Assembly: GCA_002897615.1 (NCBI GenBank)
Contig: BDTX01000013.1
Span: 1-33,431, forward strand
Origin: a bacterium BMS3Bbin14
GTDB taxonomy: Bacteria > Desulfobacterota > Desulfobulbia > Desulfobulbales > Desulfobulbaceae
Length of the DNA: 33,431 nucleotides
Direction: 5' to 3'
The notes below the pieces were generated by a model, which saw only the letters and a list, made by a program, of their open reading frames with translations, searched no databases and was not told where the DNA came from. Of this stretch, positions 31,923 through 33,431 are shown piece by piece. The translations under genes and the position numbers were made by a program. The number at the start of each line of letters is the position of its first letter. The stretch's first letter is position 1.

Positions 31923-32141
31923 CATTTTTGACGAATAAATGCATTTTATACTCTTCACCGCGCCGGACTGCGGCCCGCCCGATAACGGCGCAGCTGCTGC
32001 GTTGGCAACAAAGTTGATATCACAGCAGGATAATCAGCATCGTTGCCGCCTTGCATCTGCATCGTTCTCGAACGTTCACGGATCCAGGTACAAGATAAGC
32101 TCAGGGGGGTGATACGGTCAAGGGGAAAACAGCCGGACTGT
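31923..32141. other. Intergenic stretch between phosphatase and rsmI, no gene seen
   Basis: Frames crossing here (for example minus 32242-31955) overlap rsmI and have no recognisable product. The stretch contains several short self-complementary words (CAGCTGCTG, GTTCTCGAAC) but no clear terminator, promoter or repeat that I can support. Confidence 0.4.
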
Positions 32142-33020
32142 TCACGATGATTCGTCGTCGCCGGCCTCTTGATCGTCACGGTGCCAGGTCTCGAGTGCGG
32201 CCCGATAAACCTGGGTGCGGGGAAGGTCAAGATCGGCGGCAATCAGCTGCACGGCTTTTTTGAGCTTCATTCCGGGTTGCTGTCTGTACCAGGCGAGCAG
32301 GTGGTCAAGGTTGTCGGGCTTGTCCGCGGGGATGCTGCTGTCGGCCTGAATGACCAGGACCAGTTCGCCGCGGACGCCGTTTTTGACCTGCTCAAGGAGC
32401 TGTGAGAGCGGACCGTCCAGGCATTGTTCATGGATTTTGGTCAATTCCCGAAAGAGCAGGGCCTGTCGCTCGCCAAAGGTCGAGAGGCAATCCTGGAGGC
32501 AGCTCTTGATGCGATGCGGTGATTCATAGAAGACAAGCGGAAAGGGCAGGGCGGCAAGGCCCTGGAAGAATTTACAGCGCAAGCCCTTTTTGGCCGGGGG
32601 AAAACCGCCGAAGAAAAAACCGTTTTCTTCGAGACCGGCGGCGGAAAGCGCCGTTGCAAGGGCAGAGGGCCCGGGGATGGGAACCACCGCAATGGCGGCC
32701 GCCCTGGCCCGCCTGATCAGGACCGCACCCGGGTCGGAAATCCCGGGAGTACCGGCATCGGAAATCAGGGCAATATCCTGCCCTTCCTGCAATTTGTTGA
32801 TCAGAATCCCGGCCTTATACTGTTCTTTCTCGCGGTAGTAACTGGTCAGGGGAGTGCTGATCTGAAAACGGCTGAGCAGTTTCCGGCTGTGGCGGGTATC
32901 CTCGCAGGCGATCAGGGAAACGGTCTCAAGAGTATGGAGGGCCCGCGTGCTGATATCCTCAAGGTTGCCGATGGGGGTGGCAACAACATACAAGGTGCCG
33001 GGCCGGCGGGCGTTTTTCAT
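32142..33020 (-). CDS. rsmI: 16S rRNA (cytidine-1402-2'-O)-methyltransferase RsmI
   Basis: 292 residues of the tetrapyrrole-methylase-like fold. GTLYVVATPIGNLEDISTRAL, IACEDTRHSRKLL, ALISDAGTPGISDPGAVL and VVPIPGPSALATALSAAGL are the family signatures. It 2'-O-methylates C1402 in the decoding centre using SAM. The last 30 residues form a charged tail. It stands alone on the minus strand and is flanked on both sides by inverted copies of the dispersed repeat. Confidence 0.95.
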   Translation of the reverse strand: MKNARRPGTLYVVATPIGNLEDISTRALHTLETVSLIACEDTRHSRKLLSRFQISTPLTSYYREKEQYKAGILINKLQEGQDIALISDAGTPGISDPGAVLIRRARAAAIAVVPIPGPSALATALSAAGLEENGFFFGGFPPAKKGLRCKFFQGLAALPFPLVFYESPHRIKSCLQDCLSTFGERQALLFRELTKIHEQCLDGPLSQLLEQVKNGVRGELVLVIQADSSIPADKPDNLDHLLAWYRQQPGMKLKKAVQLIAADLDLPRTQVYRAALETWHRDDQEAGDDESS

Positions 33021-33069
33021 AGTGTTGTCTGCCTGGTTATACGGGAAGTGTTAATAATCATCTGAATCC

Positions 33070-33122
33070 AATAAATTCCATACACCTTGCCTGGAATATC
33101 ACCGCAAGCCGTCACGGATTCA
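33070..33122 (-). repeat. Dispersed repeat TGAATCCGTGACGGC, inverted copy
   Basis: Read on the minus strand it starts TGAATCCGTGACGGCTTGCG and ends in GGAATTTATTG, the same block as at 31871-31922. It lies upstream of the rsmI start. Confidence 0.7.
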
Positions 33123-33307
33123 TCTTCCGTCCGCAGGGACGGGGTGAAGCCGGTGCGATTCCGGTCGCCTTCTTTTATTTACCGTACATCGGCAGATTGA
33201 CAAAATCTTTTTCGGCCATGGACGGTATTGCCTGTTGCTCCTCGCGGTAATCGAGGGAAGACTTACCGGGCCGGGGACAGGGGGTGGGGGACAGGGCAAT
33301 AAACAAA
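33123..33307. other. Intergenic stretch before the rRNA terminator, no gene seen
   Basis: The spacer between rsmI and the rRNA operon end contains a short segment, GTGAAGCCGGTGCGATTCCG, that recalls part of a cobalamin riboswitch core but lacks the rest. An open minus-strand frame (33384-33175) runs into the 5S gene and is not credible. Confidence 0.4.
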
Positions 33308-33342
33308 CAAAAAAACCCGGATACGATTAAGTATCCGGGTTT
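33308..33342 (-). terminator. Rho-independent terminator of the rRNA operon
   Basis: On the minus strand AACCCGGATAC, a 6-base loop, GTATCCGGGTT, then a run of T (A residues 33309-33315 on the plus strand). It lies about 20 bases after the 5S rRNA end. Confidence 0.9.
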
Positions 33343-33361
33343 TCCGTTATATAAAAAGATC

Positions 33362-33431
33362 GGCAACGACCTACTCTCCCACACAGTCGCCCGTGCAGTA
33401 CCATCGGCGCTGGAGAGCTTAACTTCCGTGT
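33362..33431 (-). rRNA. rrf: 5S ribosomal RNA, 3' part (runs off the right edge)
   Basis: The complement reads ACACGGAAGTTAAGCTCTCC, then CGCCGATGGTACTGC and GGGAGAGTAGGTCGTTGCCG, the conserved loop and 3' half of bacterial 5S rRNA. About 70 of roughly 117 bases are inside the window. The rest of the rRNA operon would lie to the right, transcribed on the minus strand. Confidence 0.93.

Noticed and set aside
33130..33175. Cobalamin-riboswitch-like words before the rRNA terminator
   Set aside because: Only a short core-like segment is present; the other conserved parts and a cobalamin gene are missing.
1..33431. CRISPR array, prophage or complete insertion sequence
   Set aside because: No regularly spaced direct repeats, phage structural genes or intact transposase frames were seen.

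Overview
The window looks like part of a chromosome from a Gram-negative member of the Desulfobacterota (Deltaproteobacteria), plausibly the Desulfobulbales. That placement is inferred from gene order (dnaX-ybaB-recR; thrS-infC-rpmI-rplT-pheS-pheT-ihfA-merR-tRNA-Pro), lipid A modification genes and the style of the integron integrase relic; it was not tested by any search. Most of the window is GC-rich (roughly 58-62% by eye). The first 4 kb are clearly AT-richer, as expected for imported gene cassettes.

Layout. (1) 1-5600: the proximal end of a cassette array. Five unrelated genes lie on the minus strand and are separated by imperfectly palindromic attC-like sites. A cassette's own core (GTTNRRY type) at its start is mirrored by the inverse core after its gene (exact for GTTCGCA and GTTATAAC, recognisable for TTAGCC), which supports the cassette reading. 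Two junctions carry extra, gene-less, highly self-complementary segments of about 140-160 bp. (2) 5597-5990: a broken integron-integrase N-terminus on the plus strand, divergent from the cassettes. It has two visible frameshifts and lacks the catalytic domain. A MITE-like repeat (5991-6120) directly follows, and a second copy in opposite orientation lies at 8919-9035. (3) 6154-16571: a lipid A aminoarabinose (L-Ara4N) locus. A PmrAB-like two-component system, one ArnE/F-type flippase subunit and an unknown 58-residue Cys-containing protein are on the minus strand. Divergent from them is arnB-arnC-arnA-arnD-arnT, followed by a small Cys-rich YkgJ-like protein. A large palindromic repeat and a folded RNA-like segment separate arnC from arnA. 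(4) 16603-19022: an NtrC-type sigma-54 activator with a degenerate receiver, tadA, tRNA-Ser(GGA), the SRP RNA and another long palindrome. (5) 19166-22008: dnaX-ybaB-recR. (6) 22286-30070: tRNA-Val(GAC), thrS, infC (AUU start), rpmI, rplT, pheS, pheT, ihfA, a MerR-type regulator and tRNA-Pro(GGG) with its terminator. (7) 30108-33431: a DMT-family transporter, an inositol-monophosphatase-like protein and rsmI on the minus strand, with three copies of a short dispersed repeat. The window ends in the terminator and 3' part of a 5S rRNA transcribed on the minus strand.

How the parts work together. The arn genes encode the pathway that formylates and aminates the sugar, loads it on undecaprenyl phosphate, moves it across the inner membrane and places it on lipid A. 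Together with the adjacent PmrAB-like pair they form a compact cationic-peptide-resistance module. The cassette array appears stranded: it has recognisable attC sites but no intact local integrase. No CRISPR array, phage or complete insertion sequence was seen.
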